Positions 1-7,036 of a stretch of 8,844 nucleotides of DNA are shown in pieces. Each line of letters starts with the position of its first letter. Position 1 is the stretch's first letter. The notes below the pieces were generated by a model. That model saw only the letters and a program-made list of their open reading frames with translations. It made no database searches and was not told the DNA's origin. This stretch comes from Oscillospiraceae bacterium (lineage in GTDB: Bacteria; Bacillota; Clostridia; Oscillospirales; Acutalibacteraceae), in NCBI GenBank assembly GCA_019417045.1, contig DXWE01000004.1, forward strand, positions 15,164-24,007, in the 5' to 3' direction. Both the position numbers and the translations under genes were made by a program.

Positions 1-49
1 CTGTAGAGGAGCAGCCCGGCGGCCTCCCCGCCGGGCTGCTCCTCTACAG
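1..49. repeat. Perfect 22-bp inverted repeat at the window edge
   Basis: Bases 1-22 are the exact reverse complement of 28-49, separated by the 5-base loop cctcc. The left arm begins at the very first base of the window. Read on the minus strand, it lies inside the early coding region of the partial exported protein, just after its signal peptide. It could be a real, very stable mRNA hairpin or a fold-back artefact at a contig end. It is not followed by a visible T-run, so I do not call it a terminator. Confidence 0.9.
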
Positions 50-152
50 CGCCGGCATCCGTCCCGGGGGCGGACAGCGGCTGCGCGGCGGAGGCCTGGA
101 AGGTCAGCAGCACGGCGCAGGCACACAGCAGCGCCAGCCATTTCTTACCCAC
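1..152 (-). CDS. N-terminus of an exported protein, GTG start (partial)
   Basis: About 50 codons are visible before the left edge; the gene is cut there. The start is a GTG at 150-152, chosen because a strong GGAGGT (161-166) lies 8 bases upstream and because this frame gives a textbook signal peptide: MGKKW at the N-terminus, a hydrophobic core from about residue 5 to 18 (LALLCACAVLLTF), and an ASA-A type cleavage site near residue 22/23. The region after it is low-complexity, rich in Ala, Gly, Pro and Glu. There is no lipobox, so it is probably secreted or held by a later domain. The gene overlaps the end of the NHL/Yip1 gene by 8 bases, which implies translational coupling and membership of the same operon. 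The function cannot be told from this fragment. From memory only, similar operons in Paenibacillus-like bacteria carry a large exported DUF5696-type protein at this position. The last 16 or so codons lie in a perfect inverted repeat and may not be genuine. Confidence 0.72.
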   Translation of the reverse strand, partial: MGKKWLALLCACAVLLTFQASAAQPLSAPGTDAGAVEEQPGGEAAGLLLY

Positions 153-2169
153 GAATGACCACCTCCATGTAGAGTTGCATAAAGAAGTCGACAATCTGCT
201 TGCACAGCAGGTAGAGCAGCGACCCGAACAGCACGATCAGCGCCATGAGGAAGACGGTCAGCAGCAGGGTGCCGATCAGCTTCTTAACAGAGTAGGCGTG
301 GATGATTTTAAGCATCAGGAACAGCGTGAACAGACACAGCCCGATGATGACAACCTCCAGCGTGGACGTAATCAGCGCCTCGTCCAGCGTGAGGAAATTC
401 TTGATCAGGGTCAGGACCGGGAAGGTCAGGATAAAGGGCAGCATCGCATAACCGGTGGCGGAGAGGATCATCAAAAAGCTGCTCTCGCCGTCCAGGATGG
501 ACACGATCAGGAAATTGCAGAGTACAAACAGCCCGAAGATCGCCGCATAGTATCCGAAATTGGCGAACAGCGAGAAATCCTCGAGCTCGACCGAGAAGAT
601 CGGGCCGGAGCACAGCCGCCACACCGCGAACACCACATATCCCACCAGCAGTGTGAGAATCGGCACGAGATACCCGCGCCCCATATAGCCCGCACGCAGC
701 TGATAGGCGGTGTCGACCGGGTGCAGGATGGTCCGCCGAACCACCCGCGGCTGCAGGGCCTGCCACTGGTTTTTCATGGCGCGGAACTCCGCATAGCCGT
801 CATAGGCGGGCCGGGGGTTCCGGCTGCGCCAGGTGACCAGCAGCACGACCGCGAGAATCACCACAAGCAGGATCCAGATCAGATTGGCCTGCAAAAAGTC
901 GTTGCGGATGTCCCAGTAGGCGTTGGAATACTCCTCCCAGTTTTTCGCGCTCTTGAACTCAGCCGCCGCGGTCTCGTAGTCCCCCTCGTGCATGTAGGTC
1001 AGCCCGAGATACAGGTGCGCGAAATAGGAGGTGCTGTTGTATTTCAGCGTGTTTTCGAGAATGGCCTTGGTCTCGTCATAATGGCCGGCCTGGTAGCTGT
1101 TCAGCGCCTGAATGATCTCGTCGTGCGATTCGGTCGGGCGGTACACCTGGATGGTGTTGGTCGTCTTGTCGAGCAGGTAGACGTTGTGGTTTTCGTCCAC
1201 CCCGATGCCGGCGGGGGAGGCGGTCAGCCCCAGCCGGGCCGCGTCCTCCAGCACCGCGCCGAACCCGTACAGCATGTAGCCGTCCCGGGTCAGCTCGGTG
1301 ACCATGCCATCCGCGCAGAAGATATAGATGTATCCGTCCGGCGACATGCAGATGTCCGCGATGTCGTCGAGCAACGGCAGGTCGTCCCGCGTGGCAAAGA
1401 CGTTGGTGCCGGCCAGGCTGTGCTTCTGGATGGTGCGCTCTTTTCCCATGCACACCGTGTATACCAGCCCGTCGGATCCCATCATCAGGTTGCCGAAGCT
1501 GTCCGGCGTATAGGAGACAAACTGCGCCAGCTGCTCATCGGTCAGGAACACATCCAGGAATTTTGCGTAGAGGCTCTTGTTGACCGTGTTGGAGGCGTAA
1601 TATCCGAGAAATTCGCCGTTTTTGTCCATCTGTACCAGGCCGTTGACCGTGCCGTCCACCACGATGTAGACGCCGCCGGTCCCGTCGGGGGCCACCTTGC
1701 GGGGCGAAAAGCCCGCCGTCTCGCCGTAAAGGGCGCTGGTCGGCCGCTCAAAGGTCAGTTCCAGCTCCCCGTCGGCGCTGAACCGGTAGACCGCGTTATT
1801 CGCGTAATCGGCCACATAGATCCGGCCGGCATCGTCCGCCGCAACCCCCTGCGGCTGGTTGAGGATCCCGACCCCGATCTCCCGGGTGAGCTGCCGGACG
1901 GGGTCGAGCACCAGTACCCGCTTGTTGCCCGTGTCCGCGATATACAGCAGGCCGTTGCGGGCCTCCAGATCCTGCGCGGCGTTCAGGCCCAGCTCCAGAT
2001 AGGCGCCCGCCGGCAGGAAGGCGTCATCCGTGATCGCGAGCTCATCGCCCGTGGTGGACTGGGAAAAGGTATAGCTGGTGGACTGGGTGGCCGCCGCCGG
2101 CAGCGCGCTCCCGCCGAGGAGCAGCAGAGCGACAAGCAGCGCCGGAAATGGTTTCAGGTGTCTTTTCAT
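145..2169 (-). CDS. Exported NHL-repeat, TPR and Yip1-domain membrane protein
   Basis: The 674-residue protein begins with a signal peptide (MKRHLKPF, a hydrophobic stretch at 9-20, cleavage near AAA-T at 26-28). An NHL-type beta-propeller follows: clear blades at about 67-90 (GLLYIADTGNKRVLVLD), 104-131 (QGVAADDAGRIYVADYANN), and degenerate ones near 157-183, 266-296 and 319-345. Residues 351-415 form two or so TPR-like helical repeats (SYQAGHYDETKAILENTL; AHLYLGLTYMHEGDYETAA). One transmembrane helix lies at 429-447. The C-terminal part (about 483-656) has five hydrophobic segments and reads as a Yip1-family domain. The propeller and TPR are therefore probably outside the cell, with the C-terminus in the membrane. 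The gene starts 22 bases after the second permease, with GAGAGG (2175-2180) 5 bases before the ATG, and overlaps the next gene by 8 bases. A role as an accessory or sensor for the transporter is inference from position; biochemical function is unknown. Confidence 0.88.
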   Translation of the reverse strand: MKRHLKPFPALLVALLLLGGSALPAAATQSTSYTFSQSTTGDELAITDDAFLPAGAYLELGLNAAQDLEARNGLLYIADTGNKRVLVLDPVRQLTREIGVGILNQPQGVAADDAGRIYVADYANNAVYRFSADGELELTFERPTSALYGETAGFSPRKVAPDGTGGVYIVVDGTVNGLVQMDKNGEFLGYYASNTVNKSLYAKFLDVFLTDEQLAQFVSYTPDSFGNLMMGSDGLVYTVCMGKERTIQKHSLAGTNVFATRDDLPLLDDIADICMSPDGYIYIFCADGMVTELTRDGYMLYGFGAVLEDAARLGLTASPAGIGVDENHNVYLLDKTTNTIQVYRPTESHDEIIQALNSYQAGHYDETKAILENTLKYNSTSYFAHLYLGLTYMHEGDYETAAAEFKSAKNWEEYSNAYWDIRNDFLQANLIWILLVVILAVVLLVTWRSRNPRPAYDGYAEFRAMKNQWQALQPRVVRRTILHPVDTAYQLRAGYMGRGYLVPILTLLVGYVVFAVWRLCSGPIFSVELEDFSLFANFGYYAAIFGLFVLCNFLIVSILDGESSFLMILSATGYAMLPFILTFPVLTLIKNFLTLDEALITSTLEVVIIGLCLFTLFLMLKIIHAYSVKKLIGTLLLTVFLMALIVLFGSLLYLLCKQIVDFFMQLYMEVVIRG
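161..166 (-). promoter_or_regulatory. Ribosome binding site for the GTG-start gene
   Basis: The minus strand reads GGAGGT, 8 bases before the GTG at 150-152. It sits inside the last codons of the upstream NHL/Yip1 gene. It decides the start of the partial exported protein: the nearby ATG in another frame (inside the AAATGG at about 138-142) has no comparably spaced site and gives no signal peptide. Confidence 0.75.
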
Positions 2170-2191
2170 GCTGTCCTCTCACCTCGCCCGC

Positions 2192-3070
2192 TCATTTGAT
2201 ACCGGAATGCGCCATGGTGTTGAGCACCCGGCTCTGCATAAAGATGAATACCACCAGATTGGGGATAAAGAGCACCAGCGTGGCCGCGGCCACGATCCCG
2301 GCGCCCGCGACCGTGTTGCCCTGGTTGGACGCCAGCGTGCTGATGTAGTAGGGGAAGGTCCGCAGCAGGTCGTCCGCCACAAACAGGCTGGACGGCTCGG
2401 TCGCGTTCCAGGCGCTCTGGAACGCGAGGATCGCCACCGTGCTCAGTGCGGGTTTCACGATCGGCGCCACGATCCGCAGCACAATCCGGTTTTCCCCCGC
2501 CCCGTCGATCCGGGCGGCCTCGATCAGTGCGTCCGGCACGTCGGAGATGAACTGCACGAGCAAAAACAGGCCCACCGGCAGCGCGATCAGCGGCAGGATC
2601 AGCGCAAAAAACGAGTTAATCACGCCGGTCTCCTTCATAATCAGGAACCGCGGGATGGTCACCGCCGTCGGGACGAACATCAGCGCCATTGTGTTGACGG
2701 TGTTGATCAGTCCCTTGCAGCGGAAGCGCTTTTTCGCCAGCGTGTAGGCGGCGTACAGCGAGATGACCACGCTCACCACCACGACGATCAGGGTGGTGAG
2801 GATGCTGTTGATCAGGTACCGCCCGAACGGCACGGTCGAGCTCGAGAGCACGGAGATGAGCTCGCGGAAGTTCTCGGTTGTCGGGTCCTGCACGAAGAAT
2901 TTCGGCGGGAACGCAAACAGCTCGGTGAGCGGCTTGAACGCGGTGGAGAAGATAAAGACAATGGGCAGCGCGTAAAAGATCGCCAGCGGGATCAGGATGA
3001 CGAAATATTTGATCTGGCTGACGCTGTATCGGCTGGGATTGAGCTTATCGCCCAGGGACCGTGACCGCAT
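2192..3070 (-). CDS. Sugar ABC transporter permease, MalG/UgpE type
   Basis: The 292-residue integral membrane protein is the second permease of a carbohydrate uptake (CUT1-type) importer. It has the usual length and six hydrophobic segments for this family, the first at about 22-43. The cytoplasmic EAA loop, which docks onto the ATPase, is at 184-207 with EAARIDGAGE and a closing P-x-x-KP. The C-terminus (QSRVLNTMAHSGIK) matches the short tail typical of MalG-like subunits. The ATG directly abuts the TAA of the first permease (0-base gap), and AAGGAGG at 3079-3085, inside that gene, lies 8 bases upstream. The two permeases are thus made together and should pair as a heterodimer. The substrate cannot be assigned from the sequence; general sugar or oligosaccharide specificity follows from the family. 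Confidence 0.95.
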   Translation of the reverse strand: MRSRSLGDKLNPSRYSVSQIKYFVILIPLAIFYALPIVFIFSTAFKPLTELFAFPPKFFVQDPTTENFRELISVLSSSTVPFGRYLINSILTTLIVVVVSVVISLYAAYTLAKKRFRCKGLINTVNTMALMFVPTAVTIPRFLIMKETGVINSFFALILPLIALPVGLFLLVQFISDVPDALIEAARIDGAGENRIVLRIVAPIVKPALSTVAILAFQSAWNATEPSSLFVADDLLRTFPYYISTLASNQGNTVAGAGIVAAATLVLFIPNLVVFIFMQSRVLNTMAHSGIK

Positions 3071-4027
3071 TTATTTCGCCTCCTTCTTTTTCCGCCGCTT
3101 CTCCCGGCGCGGCGGCTGCTCCAGAAACAGCTTGTTGGCCAGCCGCGACACCAGAAATACCAGCAGCAGCATCACGACCGACAGTGCCGCCGCATACCCC
3201 ATCTCATACAGGTTGAACCCGCGGTCGGAGATGTGCGTGACAAACGTCTGGCCGGAGTATTGCGGCGTCGGGTTGGCGCCCGTGAGGTCGATCGCCACCT
3301 GGCCGACCGAAAAGGTGTTGACGATGCACATGACCGCCGCGAACAGCATGGCGGGCTTCATGGTGGGGATGGTGATGTACACGATCTCCTGAAAGCGGTT
3401 GGACAGGCCGTCCACATAGGCCGCCTCATAGATTTCGTTGTCGTAATTCAAAATCCCCGCGAGGATGGACAAAAACCCGATCCCCATGCTGGACCACAGG
3501 GTGATGACGATCATCAGGGGCAGCAGGTACTGGGGATCCGTCGTGAAATTGATGGGGGCCTCGATAAAGTTCCATTTCAGCAGCAGGGAGTTGATATACC
3601 CGAGCCGGTCCCCGGAGAACAGAATCTTCCAGATCGAGGCCATCGCGATGCCGCTGGTCAGGGAGGGGGAGTAGAAGATCAGCGACAGCACCGTGCGCGG
3701 TGCGCGCGGCACGTGGGCGAGCATCCAGGCGAGCAGAAATTGCAGCGCAAACCCGAGCGGGCCCACGATGATCGCGATCCACAGGGTGTTCGGCAGCACG
3801 TTCTGCATGAACACGCGGTCCTGGGTGAAAATCGAGATATAATTGTCCAGCCCCGCAAACTCCGGCGACTGCACCCCGTTGTAGTGGGTAAAGCTCAACA
3901 GTACCGCGAGCAGGATCGGCAGCAGGATGAAGATCGAAAACAGCAGCAGGTAGGGGAGCAGAAAGAGCACGATCGACGGCCCGCCCTCCCGGTGCAGGCG
4001 GCGCCTGGGCAGCGATATGGATTTCAT
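3071..4027 (-). CDS. Sugar ABC transporter permease, MalF/UgpA/LplB type
   Basis: The 318-residue integral membrane protein is the first permease of the CUT1-type importer. Hydrophobic segments begin at about 18-45, followed by a periplasm-side type loop with the family pattern FAGLDNYISIF (57-67), then segments at about 79-103, 113-134, 168-193, 222-243 and 276-297. The EAA loop at 201-225 reads EAAYVDGLSN with the conserved Gly and ends in P-x-x-KP; it contacts the ATPase. The tail is strongly basic (REKRRKKKEAK), consistent with a cytoplasmic C-terminus. Its ATG overlaps the TGA of the large binding protein by four bases (ATGA at 4024-4027), with a moderate AGGGGTG at 4036-4042. This makes the fused binding protein its most direct partner. 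The substrate is unknown. Confidence 0.95.
   Translation of the reverse strand: MKSISLPRRRLHREGGPSIVLFLLPYLLLFSIFILLPILLAVLLSFTHYNGVQSPEFAGLDNYISIFTQDRVFMQNVLPNTLWIAIIVGPLGFALQFLLAWMLAHVPRAPRTVLSLIFYSPSLTSGIAMASIWKILFSGDRLGYINSLLLKWNFIEAPINFTTDPQYLLPLMIVITLWSSMGIGFLSILAGILNYDNEIYEAAYVDGLSNRFQEIVYITIPTMKPAMLFAAVMCIVNTFSVGQVAIDLTGANPTPQYSGQTFVTHISDRGFNLYEMGYAAALSVVMLLLVFLVSRLANKLFLEQPPRREKRRKKKEAK
3079..3085 (-). promoter_or_regulatory. Ribosome binding site of the second permease
   Basis: The minus strand reads AAGGAGG, 8 bases before the ATG at 3068-3070. It overlaps the last codons of the preceding permease, whose TAA directly adjoins the ATG, so termination and re-initiation are probably coupled. 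Confidence 0.8.
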
Positions 4028-6981
4028 TCCGGCTTCACCCCTATCAATTCACGCGCCTTCTCGCTGGTCGCGAGCTGCAGCGGCTGGAGGACATTTCCAT
4101 TTTCATCAATGAACCCGAACTCCCGCAGCTTGCGCGCGATGTCGCGGGATTCCTCGATCACCGCCTTGTCCAGCGCCGTGCGCGTGTCCATGCCCGAGAG
4201 CACCACGCTGGCCCACGCGTTGGAGAGCGAGCGCTCCACCAGCGAGCTCGCCGGGTGGGAGGGAATCTCCTGTACGTTGTTCAGCTGATCCAGGATGACC
4301 TCCTTGTGCTCCGCCGGGATGGAGGAGATGCCGCTCAGCGCCTCCAGGTTGGCGCTGAGCCAGAGGTAGGACTGGCCGTAGGTGGCGACCAGCGTCTCGG
4401 AATAGCGCAGTTGGGTATCGGTGCTCATCCACCATTTCAGGAACTCCCACGACCGCTCCGGATCGCGGGTATCCTTCAGAATATAGCAGGGCGACGCCAC
4501 GGCCGTATAGTCGTGGTTGACGCTGCCGTCCTCCTGCCGCGTCCCAATACCGGGCGCGAGGCCCCACAGGCCGTCGATCTCCATCGCCGCCTGCGTGAGC
4601 AGCAGGTAGGTGCCGACATCCGAGATACCGAGCGGTACCGTGCCGTTGCGGAAGCTGACATAGAAGTTGCTCACCGTGACCGGCGCGCTGTATTTGGTGA
4701 ACAGGTCGGTCATCATCGTGAACGCCTGCATGGTCTCGGGGTCGCCGAGCGAGAGCTCCAGCCCGTCCTCGGCATACAGGGAGCCGTTATACTGGAAGAG
4801 ATACGGCATCGTGAAGGTCAGCGGCTTGACGGAAGCCGCGTTCGCAATCGGCAGGTTGACGTTCATACCCCGCCGGTAGAGGGTCGGCAGGTCGGCGATC
4901 AGCTCGTCCCAGGTCGCGGGGACGTCGAGGCCCAGCGAGTCCAGGATATCCTGCCGGTAGAAGGTCACAAAGAAGTTCACCGTCTGGGGCAGCGCGTACA
5001 CCGCGTCCCCCTGAATAAACGGGACGAAATATTCGGGGTTAAACTGGGAGGCGTACTCCTGGAAATCCGAAAACTGTGTCAGGTCATACACCGCGTCCCG
5101 CAGCCCGAAATCGTAGGGCTTGTTGCGCGTGCCGCCGAGCACCACGTCGGGAGCCTCCCCGGTGGCGAGCGCAAGCAGCAGCTTCTGCTCGTCCTGCAGG
5201 ATGGAGATGAAGACCTCGCCGTCCTCATACTGCTCGGCCACCAGCTGCTTTAAGACCTCCACCTGCGGCGCGGAGCCGAGTACCCACACGTTCAGGCAGT
5301 CGTCCCGCACCTCCTGGGTGGCGCCACTCTTGACGGTAAAGGACATAAAGAGCTTCTGGATCTCACGGCCGAGCGAGGTGAAAAAGCCGATGTTGGCTTT
5401 CGGCACGTCGTCTGGCGCCTGCGTGATATACAGCCGGTCGATGGTGAGCGGCTGGGGCAGCAGCTTTTCGCTGATCTGAGAGACCGACTCGGCCAGCGAG
5501 CCGGTCGCCTGGGCAAACGCCCCGAGGTTGTTCACCAGCCGCTCGAGCCCGTCCTTGTCCTCCAGATACCCCTGCACGGTCTGGTACGCGGCGGACAGCG
5601 TGGACAGCACCGTCTCCGAGCCGTTGAGCGCGGAGATAATACCGTACAGCTCCTCCATCTGTGTCTGCAGGGCGGCGAGGTCCTCGGGCAGGGAGGGCAG
5701 ATACTGGTCGATGTGCCAGTCGCGGTCCTCGTCCGACTGCCCGCCCGTCACTGCGCGGATGTCCATCGCCAGCGCGTTCATGCTGGACACGAGCTCGCGC
5801 ACGCGCTCGTCCGCGTCGGCGAACACCTCCGCGGTGGTCTCCAGGGTGATCTCGTGCGTGCCGGCGGTGAAGTAGAAATACACGGTTTCCCCGTCCACCG
5901 AGAGCGTCTCGTTCTGGTTGCGGCTGCCGGTATAGGCAAACGCGTAGTTGTACAGCTCAGAAAACGGGATCTCCCCGTCTATGTAGATATGTCGATAGGA
6001 CGCGATATCGTCCTTTTCACTCTGTCGGAATTTGAACACCACGGCATAGTAGCCGTCTTCGGGGATGTCAAACTGCCACGTGACGGCGTCGCCCACGTCT
6101 CCCCACGACGTGGCCGCCAGGGAGTTGACCCGGTTGACCGCCGGATCGAACGGTTCCAGATTGGCGTCCCGGGACTTGTCCGGATGGATCTGGGCGCGGT
6201 TTTGGAAGGTGTATTTTTCCCCCTCCACCGTCACCTGCTGCGGCTCACCGTCCACGGCGGGCGCCGCCGGCTGTCCGGCCGCCCACTGCTCGTAGGTCGG
6301 CACATCCTCTTCGCCGGCAAACACCGCCTGCGCCAGATACAGCTCGGTTTCTGTGACGGTCAGCTCGATGTGGTTGGTGCCGGCCTGCAGATCAAAATAC
6401 AGGCCGCCCTGATACTGATACAACCGGTTGTTGAGCGTGTGCGTCAGCCACGCATACACCCGGTCGGGCATGGAATACAGCTCATTGCCGTACTCGTCGG
6501 TCGTGTAGTTCAAATTGTTGGCCCATTGGGAGGGGAGCCGCATGGCGGTCTCCACGCTCTCCCCGTTGATGGCGAGCGACACGCGGGTGGTCATCAGCGC
6601 GTCGGAGGGCAGGAAATAGGTCAGCTGCAGCCGGTAGGCGCCGGCGGCCGGGACCTGCACATCAAAGCAGAGCGAGCCCCCCGCCTCCACCCGCACCGCG
6701 GGGCGGCCCTCGAAGGTCTCGAGGGCCGCATCCCCGGGCGTGGTTACATAGAAGTCCTCGGCGGAAACGGCAATCGTCCCCTGCCCCAGGACGCGGGTGT
6801 CGTCATCCGCGGTCCCGGCGGACAGCCGGGCAGCCGCCGCCTTTAGAGGGGCGGCCACCCCCGCGTCCGACTGCACATAGACGAACCCGGACAGCAGCCC
6901 CGTCAGCAGGGCGACGCACAGCAGGACGCACAGCAGCCGCAGGCCGCCGGCTTTTTGGAATGCTCCCGTTCGTCTGTTCAT
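4024..6981 (-). CDS. Large exported protein: two beta-sandwich modules fused to an ABC solute-binding domain
   Basis: At 985 residues it is more than twice the length of a normal sugar-binding protein. Residues 14-36 form a signal peptide or membrane anchor; there is no lipobox, and cleavage near residue 40 is possible. Two related beta-sandwich modules follow, at about 68-222 and 250-385. Both contain a Tyr-rich strand pair (AGAYRLQLTYF; DGYYAVVFKFR), an INGE/IDGE turn, and a late AGTNHIELTV / AGTHEITLET strand, as in galactose-binding-like carbohydrate modules. Residues 386-510 are helical and probably coiled. Residues 562-955 are a family 1 extracellular solute-binding domain: LNVWVLG at its start, ATGEAPDVVLGG (606-617), VYALPQTVNFFVTFYRQDIL (661-680) and GLDVPATWDEL (684-694), with WEFLKWWMS late. 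The ATG at 6979-6981 has GAGG at 6989-6992, 7 bases away. It is coupled to the first permease by an ATGA overlap. Ligand capture at the cell surface is inference; from memory, similar proteins occur in Paenibacillus-like genomes. Confidence 0.9.
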   Translation of the reverse strand: MNRRTGAFQKAGGLRLLCVLLCVALLTGLLSGFVYVQSDAGVAAPLKAAAARLSAGTADDDTRVLGQGTIAVSAEDFYVTTPGDAALETFEGRPAVRVEAGGSLCFDVQVPAAGAYRLQLTYFLPSDALMTTRVSLAINGESVETAMRLPSQWANNLNYTTDEYGNELYSMPDRVYAWLTHTLNNRLYQYQGGLYFDLQAGTNHIELTVTETELYLAQAVFAGEEDVPTYEQWAAGQPAAPAVDGEPQQVTVEGEKYTFQNRAQIHPDKSRDANLEPFDPAVNRVNSLAATSWGDVGDAVTWQFDIPEDGYYAVVFKFRQSEKDDIASYRHIYIDGEIPFSELYNYAFAYTGSRNQNETLSVDGETVYFYFTAGTHEITLETTAEVFADADERVRELVSSMNALAMDIRAVTGGQSDEDRDWHIDQYLPSLPEDLAALQTQMEELYGIISALNGSETVLSTLSAAYQTVQGYLEDKDGLERLVNNLGAFAQATGSLAESVSQISEKLLPQPLTIDRLYITQAPDDVPKANIGFFTSLGREIQKLFMSFTVKSGATQEVRDDCLNVWVLGSAPQVEVLKQLVAEQYEDGEVFISILQDEQKLLLALATGEAPDVVLGGTRNKPYDFGLRDAVYDLTQFSDFQEYASQFNPEYFVPFIQGDAVYALPQTVNFFVTFYRQDILDSLGLDVPATWDELIADLPTLYRRGMNVNLPIANAASVKPLTFTMPYLFQYNGSLYAEDGLELSLGDPETMQAFTMMTDLFTKYSAPVTVSNFYVSFRNGTVPLGISDVGTYLLLTQAAMEIDGLWGLAPGIGTRQEDGSVNHDYTAVASPCYILKDTRDPERSWEFLKWWMSTDTQLRYSETLVATYGQSYLWLSANLEALSGISSIPAEHKEVILDQLNNVQEIPSHPASSLVERSLSNAWASVVLSGMDTRTALDKAVIEESRDIARKLREFGFIDENGNVLQPLQLATSEKARELIGVKPE
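6703..6729. repeat. 11-bp perfect inverted repeat inside the fused binding-protein gene
   Basis: Bases 6703-6713 (gcggccctcga) are the reverse complement of 6719-6729, with the 5-base loop aggtc. It encodes the ALETFEGRPA region near residues 85-95, just before the first beta-sandwich module. It may be a coincidence of GC-rich coding sequence; no T-run follows. Confidence 0.6.
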
Positions 6982-7011
6982 ACTACTGCCTCATTCCTTC
7001 CGAAGAGATGA

Positions 7012-7027
7012 CGGCGAAAAATCGCCG
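7012..7027 (-). promoter_or_regulatory. Small stem-loop between the two binding-protein genes
   Basis: On the minus strand a 6-bp stem (CGGCGA with TCGCCG) closes a TTTT loop, about 10 bases after the stop of the lipoprotein gene and 30 before the next start. There is no T-run after it, so it is not a convincing terminator. A 3' stem-loop after the binding-protein gene is known in other sugar-transport operons to stabilise its mRNA; such a role here is inference. Confidence 0.4.
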
Positions 7028-7036
7028 GTTGAGAGG

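Noticed and set aside
175..2199. Long plus-strand open frame of 674 codons opposite the NHL/Yip1 gene
   Set aside because: It is the antisense shadow of a GC-rich gene: composition is extreme in Gln, His, Arg, Asp and Val, with no domain pattern, signal peptide or ribosome binding site. The minus-strand protein has clear domains.
2078..3064. Plus-strand open frame of 328 codons opposite the second permease
   Set aside because: Very rich in His, Arg, Asp and Gln, the pattern expected from reading hydrophobic membrane-protein codons backwards; no independent support.
6093..6113. 7-bp inverted repeat (ccacgtc with gacgtgg)
   Set aside because: Short, inside coding sequence and expected by chance in GC-rich DNA; it encodes ordinary residues of the second beta-sandwich module.
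5713..6846. Plus-strand open frame of 377 codons opposite the fused binding protein
   Set aside because: Antisense shadow; no recognisable motif or start signal, and the minus-strand reading is well supported.
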